A stretch of DNA of 64,000 nt from contig JBAJFG010000492.1 in the NCBI GenBank assembly GCA_037903475.1, forward strand, positions 1,116,001 through 1,180,000. The letters run 5' to 3'. This document shows positions 41,077 to 52,291 of this stretch, one piece after another. Under the pieces are notes generated by a model. The model had not been told where the DNA came from and ran no database searches. It was given only the letters and a program-made list of their open reading frames with translations. Positions within the stretch are counted from its first letter, which is position 1. Each line of letters starts with the position of its first letter. Both the position numbers and the translations under genes were made by a program. This stretch comes from Ancylostoma caninum. Its lineage: Eukaryota > Nematoda > Chromadorea > Rhabditida > Ancylostomatidae.

Positions 41077-44000
41077 AACATATGTTGGCCGACCACTTTG
41101 AAAAAATAATGGTGGCGCGTTTTACTACTGTGCTAAATTTCCTATGTGAGGAAAATAAGGAATATTGTCGAATCTTGTTTTGCCACTATGAGAATTACAA
41201 TTCCAGACTACTTTTTTCAGCATATCGCTCTGCAACAATACAAGACTGTTGTGCTACACCACAGACCGTGAAAAGTTAGCTTTGAGAGGACAGGAACACA
41301 AAAGGCAAGAAAAAGAGAGAAGACCACAAGAATGAAGAAGACATTTGTAGAACAATGTCTAATGCGCCCATATCAACAACATTCTACAACACATTTCAAA
41401 AGCTCTCCCAGCGATGTTAAGATAGGCGCACAGGGTTCCGAGAAAACCTCCTTCGCTGCATGGTAGACTGCATCATCGGATTTCGTGAAACAAAACACTG
41501 ATTTTGTGAAATATTCTCAGTAACGAGCCAGCGCTACAATGCAGTACTGTTATAGGTTTGTTACGAAGTAACACCGGGAGGAGTAAAACAGGGGATTGAG
41601 GTCAGGACAGTTGACATGCTGCGAGCGATGAGTGGAGGAATTGTCCTTGCACTCCTCCCGGTCCTTCCAAAAATCCACAAGTCCACAAATCCTTGGACTT
41701 TTTGCGGCCTCTATGATGAAAACGTACTTGATTTCGCTATAGACTTTCATCGTTGAGTGTTTCCCTACATACTCTCTCGTCCACGACTTCTTGATTTCCA
41801 ATAACAACAACAGATGACAGAAATAGCCCATTGGTAGCTGTGAATCCCTCCGCTCACCTTCAATGTATTTTTTCGGCACTTTTTCACGAGCAACTCACAA
41901 ATATTCCACTTTTATTCCTCCTTTGCCCCGTCCCTGTCCGCAAAAGTTATCGTCACACTGTAGAGAGAACACCGTGAAATTTATGGGAGAAGATTCTTCC
42001 ACGGAGATACGTTCTGAGTATTCTATTATTCCCATTGATCAAAAAATGAAAGAAAATAACAACGAATGTTAAGGAGAAGGCGGGTAGCCCATTTTGCATT
42101 AAGCAGTGAGAAATTCTTTAGTGATTCGCCTCCTTTCTGAATCATTTCCAATATGACAGCACAAATTTCACATTATGACATTTCATCCAGAAGAAAGTGA
42201 TGACTCGTTGAAGCACACGTTGAACATGATATACTCATTTATTCCGTAGCGCGAAAGCTTCACTAAAAATTGATCGTTTTCGTTTCTGTCGTAACCGTAT
42301 TCGGCAGTTTAGTCAATCATATGCTCTAGATATGGACAACTCGTCGCGCACTCCTCATCAGTTATCTCAGCAATCAATAAATTATAGTCCAAAGCAATCA
42401 ACATATCATAGTTCTAGGCAAAAATCATAGGCTACCCCCTAATAGTCGTCAGGAAGGGAGAAAAGCCATGAGCCATGAGCAAAGACAACAACTCTAGGAA
42501 ATAACTTACCAAAGTGGCAAAGTCCTAGTTTTTTTTCCGCTATGCGTTCGGAATAACAGCAGAGTAAGAAAATAACTACACTGTGATACTGATATCAATC
42601 TTCTGCAGGTCTAACAGTATGGTGTAAAGCTTATAGACCAAGAGAGCGCCTAATGAAAGCTCCATCGTTAATTCAGTAATGACAATCTCTTGTTCGTCTT
42701 TAACATTGATTTTTTTCAACTGAAGTTCTCACTAGAACATCTAATTTTAATAAATCATCTTCAAATCAATAAAGATGGAATTATTCAAACACAGTTTTGC
42801 AAGAGAGTGAAAAACGATTTGCATCGAGCAACGCCAGATCAACGCCTACACCTTAGTAAATTTTTGATGAATACCTAACTTTGATAAAAGTTCAAGCATT
42901 AGGAAGCCACACAAACCATTAGAAGCTCGTTGGAGACATAGCGATAGCAGCCCCCAAAATCTCATGAAAGAGCTTAGAGTCTATGCAAACTGATCCGTTG
43001 AACATGGTGTGATCTGTGGCGCCCTATGAAATGCATCTCTATACGCGGATTTACCTCAAATGCTTGAAACGAAACCTGATTATTGTTGTTTCCCTTCCCT
43101 CTTCCATGTAGTAATAATTTGTTGAACATCCGACTGCGAGATAATCTCAAATCCTTTAAGAGAATCCAACATTCACAAAATTTAGAAATTCACATACATG
43201 TGGATTCGTCGGTGCAAATCCAGCCTAAATAAGCTTTCTTTTTGCGATAATATCATCGCAAAATTTCGGCCTTGTCCCCTTATTTTCTTTTTTGGTTACC
43301 TGGCAGTACTTGGTAGAAACTCGTTTGAAGCTTAGTCGAGTCGAGAGATCGAATATATTTGATCTGCGTAGTACCTAAACGAATCCAACGTGCCCTCAAA
43401 CGCCTCGAAACTTCTGTTGCAGTAGCTGAGCTATCCTCGCTAGTTTCTGAGGATCTTGTTTTTGATTACTTCTATGTTAACATGAACAAGAATGCGTATT
43501 CGCCATAATCTGTGATGAACAATATGTTCCTTCCTGAAAAAGTCAATTTTACTATGAGCAACTTGCGTGTGATAAGGGTTTTTCTTGACTAGATGCTCTG
43601 ATCAGCGGAACCCCCCCCCCCCCAATAAACCTCCTAATTACGTGCATAACGATGAATCTTTCTGTAATCTGGATGTGACGGAGGAAAATGAAAGTGGTTG
43701 ATAAATGGATAGACTGCACGGGCAAATACCTCTTGAATTCACCTGTCGAGATCGACCACAGACACGCCAGCTCGATGAAGGGGCAAGATAGTGTCCAAAA
43801 AAATCCTCTGCTCAGATACTCACCATCAACCGGATGGTCTCACTCATTCCCCTGACTGCTTCCAATTCCTTATACGAGGAGTCCTATTCGAAATTCAATG
43901 TCAATTCCAGCTATGAGTAGGGCAGCCTTGACTTTCTTTGGTATAGTAGCGTTGCCCGAAGTAGCCTGAAGAAGATACTCTATAGGTCAGACATAGATCC

Positions 44001-44934
44001 CTAAATAGTAAGTACTGTAAGACTGCAGGGGATTGGCAGGCCTTTATAGGGCCACTTCTTGCCCCGTGATCTATTTGTTCATTTTAATTAAACATACTTT
44101 GCGCTCGACCTATTAATCTCTTTCCTGAATAATTCAAGATAATATTGGTGAACTCATCCAATAGTACCGTAGATTAGAATAGACGGCAGGCTTTATTACA
44201 GAAATATGGTTACAAATTGCGACGGTGAGCCCTGATCAGGGACAATCATTGAGAAATGGATCTAAATTGGTTCTAGCGTTCGTTTGAATATGTAAAGGCA
44301 CACTCACAGGAAATATATGATCGAGCGTATAAATAGCTTATAGGTTACAGATCTAAGATATTCTAGAACTAGTGAATAGGTACCGTAAAATGGGGACACC
44401 TCAGCTTAACTAACTTTTATGTCAGTATTACGTCAGACACATCTTAATGTTAACGTTCGGGGGGGGGTAACCCCCCCCCCCCCCCCCGCCCTTACATAAA
44501 TGAACATTAATTAAATTGTGAGTTGTTTGGCGTATTCTCGTTAGTCCGCAAAAGGTTGGTTGGAAGATCCTGTCTTGTAAGGCATAGGTAACGCTCATTG
44601 GCAATGACATGACCTGTGCCACCACACACTCTATCTTCGAGCCATTGAGAGTTGCTTTGTTGTGACATGTTTGTTTATGCATGTGATTTTGTTGTTTGTG
44701 TATAGTGTTGTTATTATTTGTTATCTCAATGTATTAGGGGACTGTTGTCATGTTGTTACTGGTTTGTTTTTCTTTTCTGTTGTGTTGTTGCTATCGATTA
44801 TGAAAAAAAGTTCATTTTTGAGATCATTATGATAAAGATTAGGAGGAAGACTGAGTTAGCAGTAGAAAACAAACAAAACCTAAAGATAACTACAAGTTAG
44901 CTGTTACATAGCCCCTTACATTAGTGTTATCGGG
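41077..44934. other. Mostly no gene; possible Tc1/mariner trace and homopolymer tracts
   Basis: At about 41690-41580 the minus strand reads VDFWKDREECKDNSSTHRSQ then VNCPDLNPLFYSS, where CPDLNPLFYS may be a decayed SPDLNPxDYSxW block. Poly-C at 43610-43624 and a G9...C17 tract at 44459-44489 are notable. The rest shows no exon, RNA gene or terminal repeat that I can support. Confidence 0.3.
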
Positions 44935-46012
44935 TGGATGTGTCATCCTCCCTCGCACACCGAAGTTGAGCGATTGACCCCCATAGGTACCAAAGAAGAT
45001 CTCGATGTTGTAGAGGAGCCCACAGGCTTCTGCAGTTTCGGAGGCTCGATCCGTGTCATGTCGTGTAGGACCCAGAAAATGCTTTCCGCGCTCTGCGCTT
45101 CAGAGCGCCGAAACCTTTTTCGACGACATTGCGCGCCTTCGCGTGCTCCTTGTTGAACCTTCTCTTCCGTCTGTCCGCTCGAGCAGCATTCTGCCGATAT
45201 GGCGTCATCACATTACTGGAGTTAGCGGAGCCTGCATCACCTAGAAGCCGATATCCAGGTCGTGCACGACCTTCTTCGAACTCCCACGAAGCCTGTGAAT
45301 TCCGCCATATAAAGGAGTCGTGGTGCCTCCCTGCGAAACCACAGTTTATGTAGGTGAATCTGCCTCTGGCGTCGACCACAGCAACCACGTTCACTGCACA
45401 ACATGCCTTTCGGCAATAGTAGTTGTTCCGTAGCTGATCGGACGGTGGATGCGGATGAGGCATCCGTCGACGCAGCCCACCACATCTGGAATAATAAAAA
45501 TAGTTGTACGCTCATTATTTCACGAGCGCTTTGTAAACTGACTTGTGAACTTTGATTGACGAGTGAATTCACGGGACCGACGAAGGCACCATCGTTCGGA
45601 TACCCAGAAACGTAAGAACTTGTCTTCAATCATCGGATGATTCAAGGCATCCACAACTCGGGTTATGACGTCACTGACGGCCTTCTGACTGACTCCGAAG
45701 ACGTCGGCAATAACGGTCTGGTGACTGTTGGTTGCCAGATACCTCAGTGTGATCAGGACCTGTACAAAAATTTCCACCTACTGTTAAGCATGCTATCGCC
45801 AGCTTAAATGCATAACCTGATTTAGTTTTGAGATTTCCCAAGGTTCGAACCCGTTCTCCGGCAACAACGGCGATAACGTTCGAACAATTTTCTGTACATC
45901 CATTGGCCGAAAGCGGTATTTCGAGAAGAAGGTCTCCACGTTCCTTTCGAAATCCAACATGGGATGATCGCGCTGGTAGGTTTCTGCTGCGGGGTTGGCG
46001 TGTTCGTATGAA
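44935..46012 (-). pseudogene. PIF/Harbinger transposase, three exons, two frameshifts
   Basis: Exon 1 (about 46012-45817) reads YEHANPAAETYQRDHPMLDF then FFSKYRFRPMDVQKIV and ENGFEPWEISKLNQ. Exon 2 (45759-45543, acceptor TTTTTGTACAG) reads VLITLRYLATNSHQTVIADV, FGVSQKAVSDVI. A 57-bp intron follows, and exon 3 (from 45485) gives NVVGCVDGCLIRIHRP, VVAVVDARGRFTYIN, RLLGDAGSANSSNVMTPYR and NVVEKGFGALKRRARKAFSG. The GCVDG, GDAGSA and VEKGFG blocks place the D, D and E of the catalytic triad. A one-base loss after HRP (about 45440) and another shift near 45060, after which SETAEACGLLYNIEI continues to about 44935, break the gene. Splice phases are otherwise consistent, so decay is recent. Terminal repeats were not found. 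Confidence 0.85.
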
Positions 46013-46157
46013 GATCGTAGCCATCAACACGATTCATGTTCCTGTGTACGATTCCTTAGTTGAACATGCATTAAATTACAGCGAAACTTCCGATTTTGTG
46101 AAAATATTGTTGAAACACGAACACTAGCTAAGGATTTTTGCTTTGCAAAGGTTATGG

Positions 46158-46225
46158 TTTGTAGAGGAACCGAACCTGGGACCAACTTTCTCACAGGCAG
46201 TCAGCTTGCCGCTGCACCACGATGC
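46158..46225 (-). other. tRNA-like sequence, copy 1 of 2
   Basis: Minus strand has CGTGGTGCAGCGGCAAGC (A box) and CCCAGGTTCGGTTCCTC (B box) 60 nt apart. A diverged copy lies at 46375-46440 in the same orientation (GGTTCGGATCCTTTC B box). Acceptor pairing is poor, so a SINE head or pseudo-tRNA is more likely than an active gene. Confidence 0.4.
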
Positions 46226-47825
46226 AGGGTAGCGGCGTAGGATCACAAAATATGTATTCTCACGTGAGACTCAAAAACTTCGCATTTTATGCATTTTCGT
46301 GAATATTATGCTAATTTGATTACGTCAAAGCTGAAATGCTTTTCAGATTATCAGTACAGACGTTTTGCAAATATACTGTCTATGAAAGGATCCGAACCTT
46401 GGAAGCTTCTCGCCGATGTTGACAAAGTTGCCACTGCCCATATGTGCATGGAGGCACCAGCTGACTATCCCTATGTGAACATTGTTGGTACTAAAAACTA
46501 TCCAAAAGCACACTTTCCTCAACATGCAGAAAGGCTAACATAAACCGGTGAAACAAACATCACAGCGTATATTCGGTACAACATTAATATAAACACCAAA
46601 AATACAAAGTAAGAGAGAATACATGCCAAAGAACGATCGTTTGTGGCATACCCTGCGATCAATCGAACCGCGCTGGATATCGTCTGAGACCGTTCGTCTG
46701 AGAAAGATGCTAGACTGGCTTTTTTTTTTCAGCAGATCTCTGCTAAGGAGGGTTCACTACAGGCCAATATCTCCAGAAACACTACCACTAACAACGAAGA
46801 TCGATAGATGCTCAATGTCATTTTGTTGAAGTTGTCCTTGTTGCAGCATACTTCTAAATATCTGGCAGAAACTTCTTCTGTCTACGTTTCCTCACTCGAC
46901 TAGGTCTAGAAATTGAAAATACTTTTTCTGTCTACTCGACTAGGTCTAGAAATTGAAAACAGAGTAGAGAAAGCCCTTGAGTTATCAAGGTGACATAAAT
47001 GACAAAGCATCACGCTGTGATCTTTGTGATGTTCCATATTTGGCGTGAAAAGAAAAACTCATCGTAGAAATGGGATTTTTCCGGAACCAAACGGAATTTC
47101 CAAAATCTTTAAACGACTTAATGATTTGAAGAAGATGCAGATTAGGTCAAAAATTCCAGTCGTCCTATCACTGTTTCCTCTACAAGTCGTCAAAAACCGC
47201 CACGTATGTGGCAGATTAACCAGGCTGTTTAACTGCCAAGTATGTGGCAATGGTCCTCACCGGTTATACGAATACCAATTTTGTTACCAGCGGAATTCGT
47301 CAACTTCGCGGGAAAGCAGCAACATTTCCGAGATGTTCATAAATAGCGACATTGGAGAAGGTACAGGGAACGTCACTCGTAATTGCATCTCTCGCGTTTA
47401 AAGGCAATTTATAGTAGATGCGTGACGTTCGTACATCTATATGATGAGGTATAGGCCCAGACGCCCTGACGCACCCCAGACGCACGCATTTGCAGCCACG
47501 CAGCGATCGCGAGTTGCTTTCATTAGAGATGCTTGCTTACCACTCTTTATGAAAAACCCCCGTATACGGATGCGTACGTGTGACGCGCGACCGGCGCACG
47601 CAACTGGTATAAATTGCCCTAATATGATGAAGAATAGGGCCACTCGCATAGCTGACGCAGCTCAGCCGCACGCGTTTACGGTCTCACGGCGGCCCGCGTT
47701 TTATTATTCAGGATCTGTTTTCCGCGCAGGCCGCTTTTCACGGAAAATCGTCCATAAACGGATACTGATTCGTGCTAGTTCCTTTTTATAAGTTGCTCTA
47801 ATTATCGGACATCTGCGAAGCGCAC
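46226..47825. other. Second tRNA-like copy, short repeats, no gene
   Basis: Apart from the tRNA-like copy at 46375-46440 there is a 34-bp direct duplication at about 46891-46960 (CGACTAGGTCTAGAAATTGA twice) and two small hairpins GCCACGTATGTGGC / GCCAAGTATGTGGC at 47199-47246. 47440-47800 is GC-richer and CpG-rich with no identifiable family. Confidence 0.35.
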
Positions 47826-48105
47826 ACGTATTACCTGTGTAGGATAAGCTTAGATGGTACGGCCACGTGCTGCGCGCCAGCAAAGACACAGTCTGCAAAG
47901 TAGGCCTTGATAGCCTGCAAAATAGGCCGTGATCTTGAGGTAGCAGGAAAACGGCCTAGGGGACGGCTGAAGCAACGGTGGCTGGACACACTGCGTGCGG
48001 ATTTGAAGCATGTGGGCGCCCATCCAGACCAAAAGCACGATAGAGCGAAATGGCGTCAGAAGATCAGGACAGCTTGCGGGTTTGCGAGACCGCAAGAATG
48101 AACTC
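47826..48105 (+). mobile_element. RTE-type LINE, 3' terminal fragment
   Basis: Reads DKLRWYGHVLRASKDTVCKV, then after a shift LEVAGKRPRGRLKQRWLDTL, RADLKHVGAHPDQKHDRAKW and RQKIRTACGFARPQ, ending TGA at 48099-48101. This is the conserved C-terminal RWYGHVxR...GKRPRGRPKxRW...DRxKWR region of RTE-class ORFs, a part missing from the LINE at 34-41 kb. It is a separate 5'-truncated insertion; the following sequence to about 48180 looks like its 3' UTR. Confidence 0.85.
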
Positions 48106-48633
48106 AGTGCCGTAATACTACGGTTAGTCGAAGTAAGGCCCTTATGGTAGTACACTGCAGGAAATGCACTAAAGTTTAGTCCAGTCCGTCCCCTCAGTCC
48201 TTCGTGCGCACGTCCAACTGGTCGCGAGTCGAATCTAAGCCTCCAAGCGATTGACTGATCGACTCCTTGACTGATCGAGCGATTGAACTCCAATTGCCTC
48301 GCCTATAGTAAGTTAGCAGCGTGGCCTTGTATAGTGCGGCGCCCTGGGAATGCCCAGTTAGGGCGCGGTGAGAGAGTGCAGCGACGCCAGAGGCCGTCAG
48401 ACAGTTAGAGGAGTTTCGCACGCAGCTAGAGGTACCAGATCAAGGTACATGGGAACTTCAAATTTAAACATGGCCTTTAGGAAGGAGCACAAAAGGAGAT
48501 CAACGTACAACGCAAAACACCGCATTGAGGTAAAGGAAAGCTACGAAAGAGGAGGATGACATGTAAAAAGGGACAAGAGATGAAACCCTTTACATTTACA
48601 TCACCCCTAACATTGACAGTTAATTTTTTGCAG
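48106..48633. other. LINE 3' UTR then no feature
   Basis: Sequence after the LINE stop (TACTACGGTTAGTCGAAGTA) fits an RTE 3' UTR; beyond about 48180 nothing is recognised. Confidence 0.35.
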
Positions 48634-48767
48634 CTCTGAAATCTGTGAAGTTCTTCCCATTACTGGACCAAAATCGCGGAAAGGAGCCCATTTTGAATGA
48701 CGATTCAAGAAGACTAATATATTCCAACGTAATAGCGTCCGCCCCACTTACTGCGTCTTCAATGCAG
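48634..48767 (+). CDS. Internal exon of an unidentified plus-strand gene
   Basis: After the strong acceptor TTAATTTTTTGCAG the frame reads LKSVKFFPLLDQNRGKEPIL, NDDSRRLIYSNVIASAPLTA, SSMQ and ends at CAG|GTGGAA. 134 nt, open throughout in one frame with coding-like composition. No neighbouring exon was located, and the family is unknown. Confidence 0.4.
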
Positions 48768-49133
48768 GTGGAATGAGGGCTCTCTAAGCAGAACATTTAC
48801 TCAGAAGTGATGGAACAGCTATGGAGGAATTGGATCAAAGTGCTTGCAATAATACCCAAGATGTCATCTTTTTCAAAAATTACACTAGTTTTTTACTCGA
48901 CTTTCATTCTGTGATCTGGAACACCTCGAATGCATAAGATTGTTGGAGTTGATAACATAGGATAAGCTCATTCCATCCGATGTGCAAGCAAGGTTTTGGG
49001 AAACCCCGTGGCTATAAGGGACTTAAACCTTGCCATGTTAACTCCCGTTTTCAAGAAGTTCGTTTACTCACGTGGTAAGTGGTAATCCAAGAACTGTGCT
49101 TGACTAGACTGTTTAAATTCTTGGTCGTACATG
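48768..49133. other. No feature seen
   Basis: Short spacer between the exon-like segment and the palindromic MITE. Confidence 0.3.
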
Positions 49134-49400
49134 CAGTAGACGTCAATGCCGTTGGCCCATTCGTGGCTCCGAGAAGGACGTCACGCAACCGCGTCGCGCG
49201 CGCCGTAACCGATGTTTCTGCAGCTGTGATGCTATTTCTACCAGCTTTTCTATCCGATTTCAAGTATTTTCGACCAAATCGGGAAGAAAGGAGCCTAGAA
49301 ATAGCATTCCGGCATCAGACGACACCGACCCACAGCGAGGCGCGGTCGCGCTGCGTCCTTCTCGAGGCCGCAGATGGGTCACCGCCATTGCCGTTCACTG
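49134..49400. mobile_element. GC-rich palindromic MITE, uninterrupted copy
   Basis: 267 bp from CAGTAGACGTCAATGCC to GGCAATGGCGGTGA-complement ending CGTTCACTG, with CGCG-rich arms. It is the reverse-oriented match of the split element at 17892-18455 and shows what that copy looked like before the SINE. Flanks read TG/TG, a likely mutated TA duplication. Confidence 0.82.
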
Positions 49401-51321
49401 TGTGTGGTTGGAAGTAATGTCATAGGAATGGTTATGTACATATTTGTGGGTTGATTATTCTATAGCTGGTTCATAAACTACTTGGTTAGACTAAGTAAGT
49501 GAGGGGGATCAAAGAGGACTGAGAAAATGGAACAAGGATTTTAGTATGAAAGAACATCGTTTGAGGATATCAGCCGCTCAGCTAGAAGGGTACGCTACTT
49601 ACGGGATGCACGACGCAGCGATGGTTTGCTCCAAATGAGAGAGGTAATAGAGTATTCTCTAATAAACAAAAAAGTAATACCTATGCTCCGTTTCGTTGCT
49701 GCCACTAGATGGAGACAAAGTTATAGTCGAATGGTGTTATGATTTCAGAAACGGGAACCCTGAATAGCAAAGGCACTGCCGCCCTGCAACTTCAGGTTCT
49801 GGCTGAAACGCTTTCTGCAAGCATCACTGTGAAGAAAGGAGACAGCTTCATTGAAAATGCGCTTTGAGAATCAAGTAATGTAAGAAAATGCCAGCAAGGT
49901 AACAAAATTTCCTCTGCAAAAGAATTCGGAAGTGTTCTCGTGCTCAAAATTCTGAAGACTTCCTTTGAAGCCGCTTGACAGCTGCTCAAGCGAAGTTATC
50001 CAGCAAAAAGTAGCTGAATATGCGCATTAGCTTGCAATTTCATAGAAAAAAACAGCTCATATATTCGAATAGAACACATATGTAGATTCTATTCAAAAAA
50101 TTGCATTACTGATCCTTCAGGGGAAATGGCCCTCCTTTGCATATGTCAGACAGTTAAGATCCTGAATTCTGCGCTATGACGGTTTCGCACAATTAAAATG
50201 TTATGAGTCAATTTAGAAGGCTGTCTTCTATCGCCATAATGAACTCGCTAATGAGCTACCATTCTAGAATATTTGATACCACCCGAAAGAGCAATTCATG
50301 GCGCATCTGAATATGTACGTATTGCCGAACAAACTGTAATTTCCGAAAGAAGTTTAGAAAGCGGTCGACCAAAATTATGGATTCTCCACTCGTAGGTTAT
50401 ACGACTTCAAAAGGGAAATACAAAAGCAGAATCGCGCAGCACCTCATTTTTAACATCTATAGACTATGATGTGATTCGCGTAAAAATCGACTCCTTTAAA
50501 ATACCGCGACATTGCGGAACTGAACCGAAATTTAGAATGTCGACCAACTTTTGATCGCGCTCACATTCTGGCTAAGGCTGGTAAGTCGTCCTTGTGTTCG
50601 CCATGTAGCTTAGACTAAGCGCTATCAGGCTGTCACTATCATCTGTCCAAGGACCTTTTCTTGGATGAGAAAAAGTTCAAAAACCGTGCCGAAGTCAGAA
50701 TTCATAAGAACAACGTCAAACGAAGGATTGGTTACAGAATTTCGCAATGACTAATAAATAGATTAAATCTAAATTACAATTAGTTCTGACCCAAGGGTGT
50801 GCTTTCATTGCTATTTCACTTCAAACATGTGTAATAGCGCAAATCATTTCCAGAAGAAAAGGCTTAAGTTAAGCGTTTGTTCCTTGTGTGAAATTCATCA
50901 GTACATTGGCTACAAATCAATAATGACCTCTAAGTAACCCCTTAACTCTGGATGAAGTGTGACTTTTATCCAGAGGCGGCAAAGGACACAGTGCAGAAGT
51001 GAGAACAGCGATGACACGGCATAGCTCACGAGTGGATCACGAGATCCGTGACTCCTACAGGATGCCATTCCTTCCATTCATCAGTTGGACAAACCACCCC
51101 GTGCTGGTTCTCAGGTTAGGCACTCCATGTAGGGGCCATTTTCTAGCTGTTGCATCCCATTTCTTCTTCAACATAGCCATATATCTTTTCCTTCCTTTTC
51201 CTTCTTATTTCGAGCATCTGATGAAGATCTTTTTCTTCATTTTCGTTCTTGTTTCGAGCACTTGATGAAGAGTTTTTTTGCTAATGTAGAGCTCCACAAT
51301 AATTCTTCTCTTTTTTTTCAG
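49401..51321. other. Possible Tc1-like transposase trace; 5' flank of the 51-kb gene
   Basis: At about 50648-50740 the plus strand reads KDLFLDEKKFKNRAEVRIHK, which resembles the VxFSDEKKF catalytic block of Tc1-like transposases; REIQKQNRAAPH further up may be part of it. Otherwise no feature. 51000-51320 is the upstream region of the small gene and has two CTTCATTTTCG-type direct repeats at 51230-51270. Confidence 0.3.
51308..51321 (+). promoter_or_regulatory. Probable spliced-leader trans-splice acceptor
   Basis: CTCTTTTTTTTCAG matches the nematode TTTTCAG consensus and lies five bases upstream of the ATG of the 71-residue gene, too close for an ordinary untranslated first exon. Confidence 0.5.
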
Positions 51322-51326
51322 ACAAG

Positions 51327-52291
51327 ATGTTCGGCATTGTTGTCAAGACGTTCGACGCTGTTTGCAATTTGAGTAGGTTTTGAAAACAGTTCCCTGGTTT
51401 TCCTCGGAATGCCTTTGTACACTATGCGTATTAGATTTTCAAGAAATTTTTTTTCACATCCACTTCTTCATTTCAGTACGTCGATACTACTGTTTCGGTC
51501 ATCAGCATGATGTCCAAGAACATCTTCTGGAGCAAGGAATAGGGGTAAATGAAGCAGTGATTTTAAACACATGTAAAGGTCTTCTTTTACATTCACAAGG
51601 GATTCAAATGAATGAAGAAATATGCAATTCTATAGAATACGTGTTTGCACTTTAGACAAAAACAATTTGACCAGTTTCATCTAAAATGAAAGCTGAGAAA
51701 TGTGTCTTTTCTAAGCTAAAGTTTTTTTGGGGCAACAGCAAGAGCGGGTTATTGGGCTCGAATCTGTAGGAGACTATACGATCTTAAGCAGTGGTGGGAT
51801 CTCTTCGGGGCATTTTTTCATGGGGGAACGGGTGAGGCAGGGTGTCAGCAAGCTCGCAATCATCTTCCTCCTCTTCCGTATAATTTAGTGCTATTGCAAA
51901 TTTCTCGGAAAGAAAGCCTAAAGCTTAGATACTTCGTATGACGTCAATGTACAGGATTTTTTGAGTCGGAATTTCTCTCGTCTGCTGTACAACTGCCATA
52001 CAAAATCAAATTGATCCTCCGCTTAACCTCTTTTCATAGCCTGGTAATCTATATTAATTATTAATAGCATTTCATGTATTAGCAATATCTAACGAAAAGT
52101 TAGTACAATATACACTAAATATCATCTATCTTATTATTTTACATGTATTGTATTACCATTGAGTATATCACAAGCGTAGTTCATTGCAGGTGTATCGCAA
52201 TACCGTCATTTGTGCTGACTGGGAATGCAGCTTTGATCGCCCTGAATACTGGAAGCCACTAGCTCCGCTGAAAGTTGTGACTGAAGATTAG
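51327..52291 (+). CDS. Small three-exon gene, 71-residue protein, unrecognised
   Basis: Exons 51322-51372 (ATG at 51327), 51477-51544 and 52190-52291 (stop TAG 52289-52291). Acceptors CTCTTTTTTTTCAG, TCTTCATTTCAG and TTCATTGCAG; donors GTAGGT and GTAAAT; phases match at both junctions. The protein is MFGIVVKTFDAVCNLIRRYY, CFGHQHDVQEHLLEQGIG, VYRNTVICADWECSFDRPEY, WKPLAPLKVVTED. It has four cysteines, no clear signal peptide or membrane helix, and an acidic/basic mixed centre. The first acceptor stands five bases before the ATG with no obvious upstream exon, the usual arrangement for spliced-leader trans-splicing in nematodes. No domain recognised; a short conserved nematode protein is my best guess. 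Confidence 0.7.

Noticed and set aside
46158..46440. Two functional tRNA genes
   Set aside because: A and B boxes are present, but acceptor and anticodon arms do not pair, so they are scored as tRNA-like only.
41077..47825. Whole interval as one large insertion splitting a single RTE LINE (41076 joined to 47826)
   Set aside because: The two LINE pieces do not meet at adjacent codons and no TSD was seen; two separate truncated copies is simpler.
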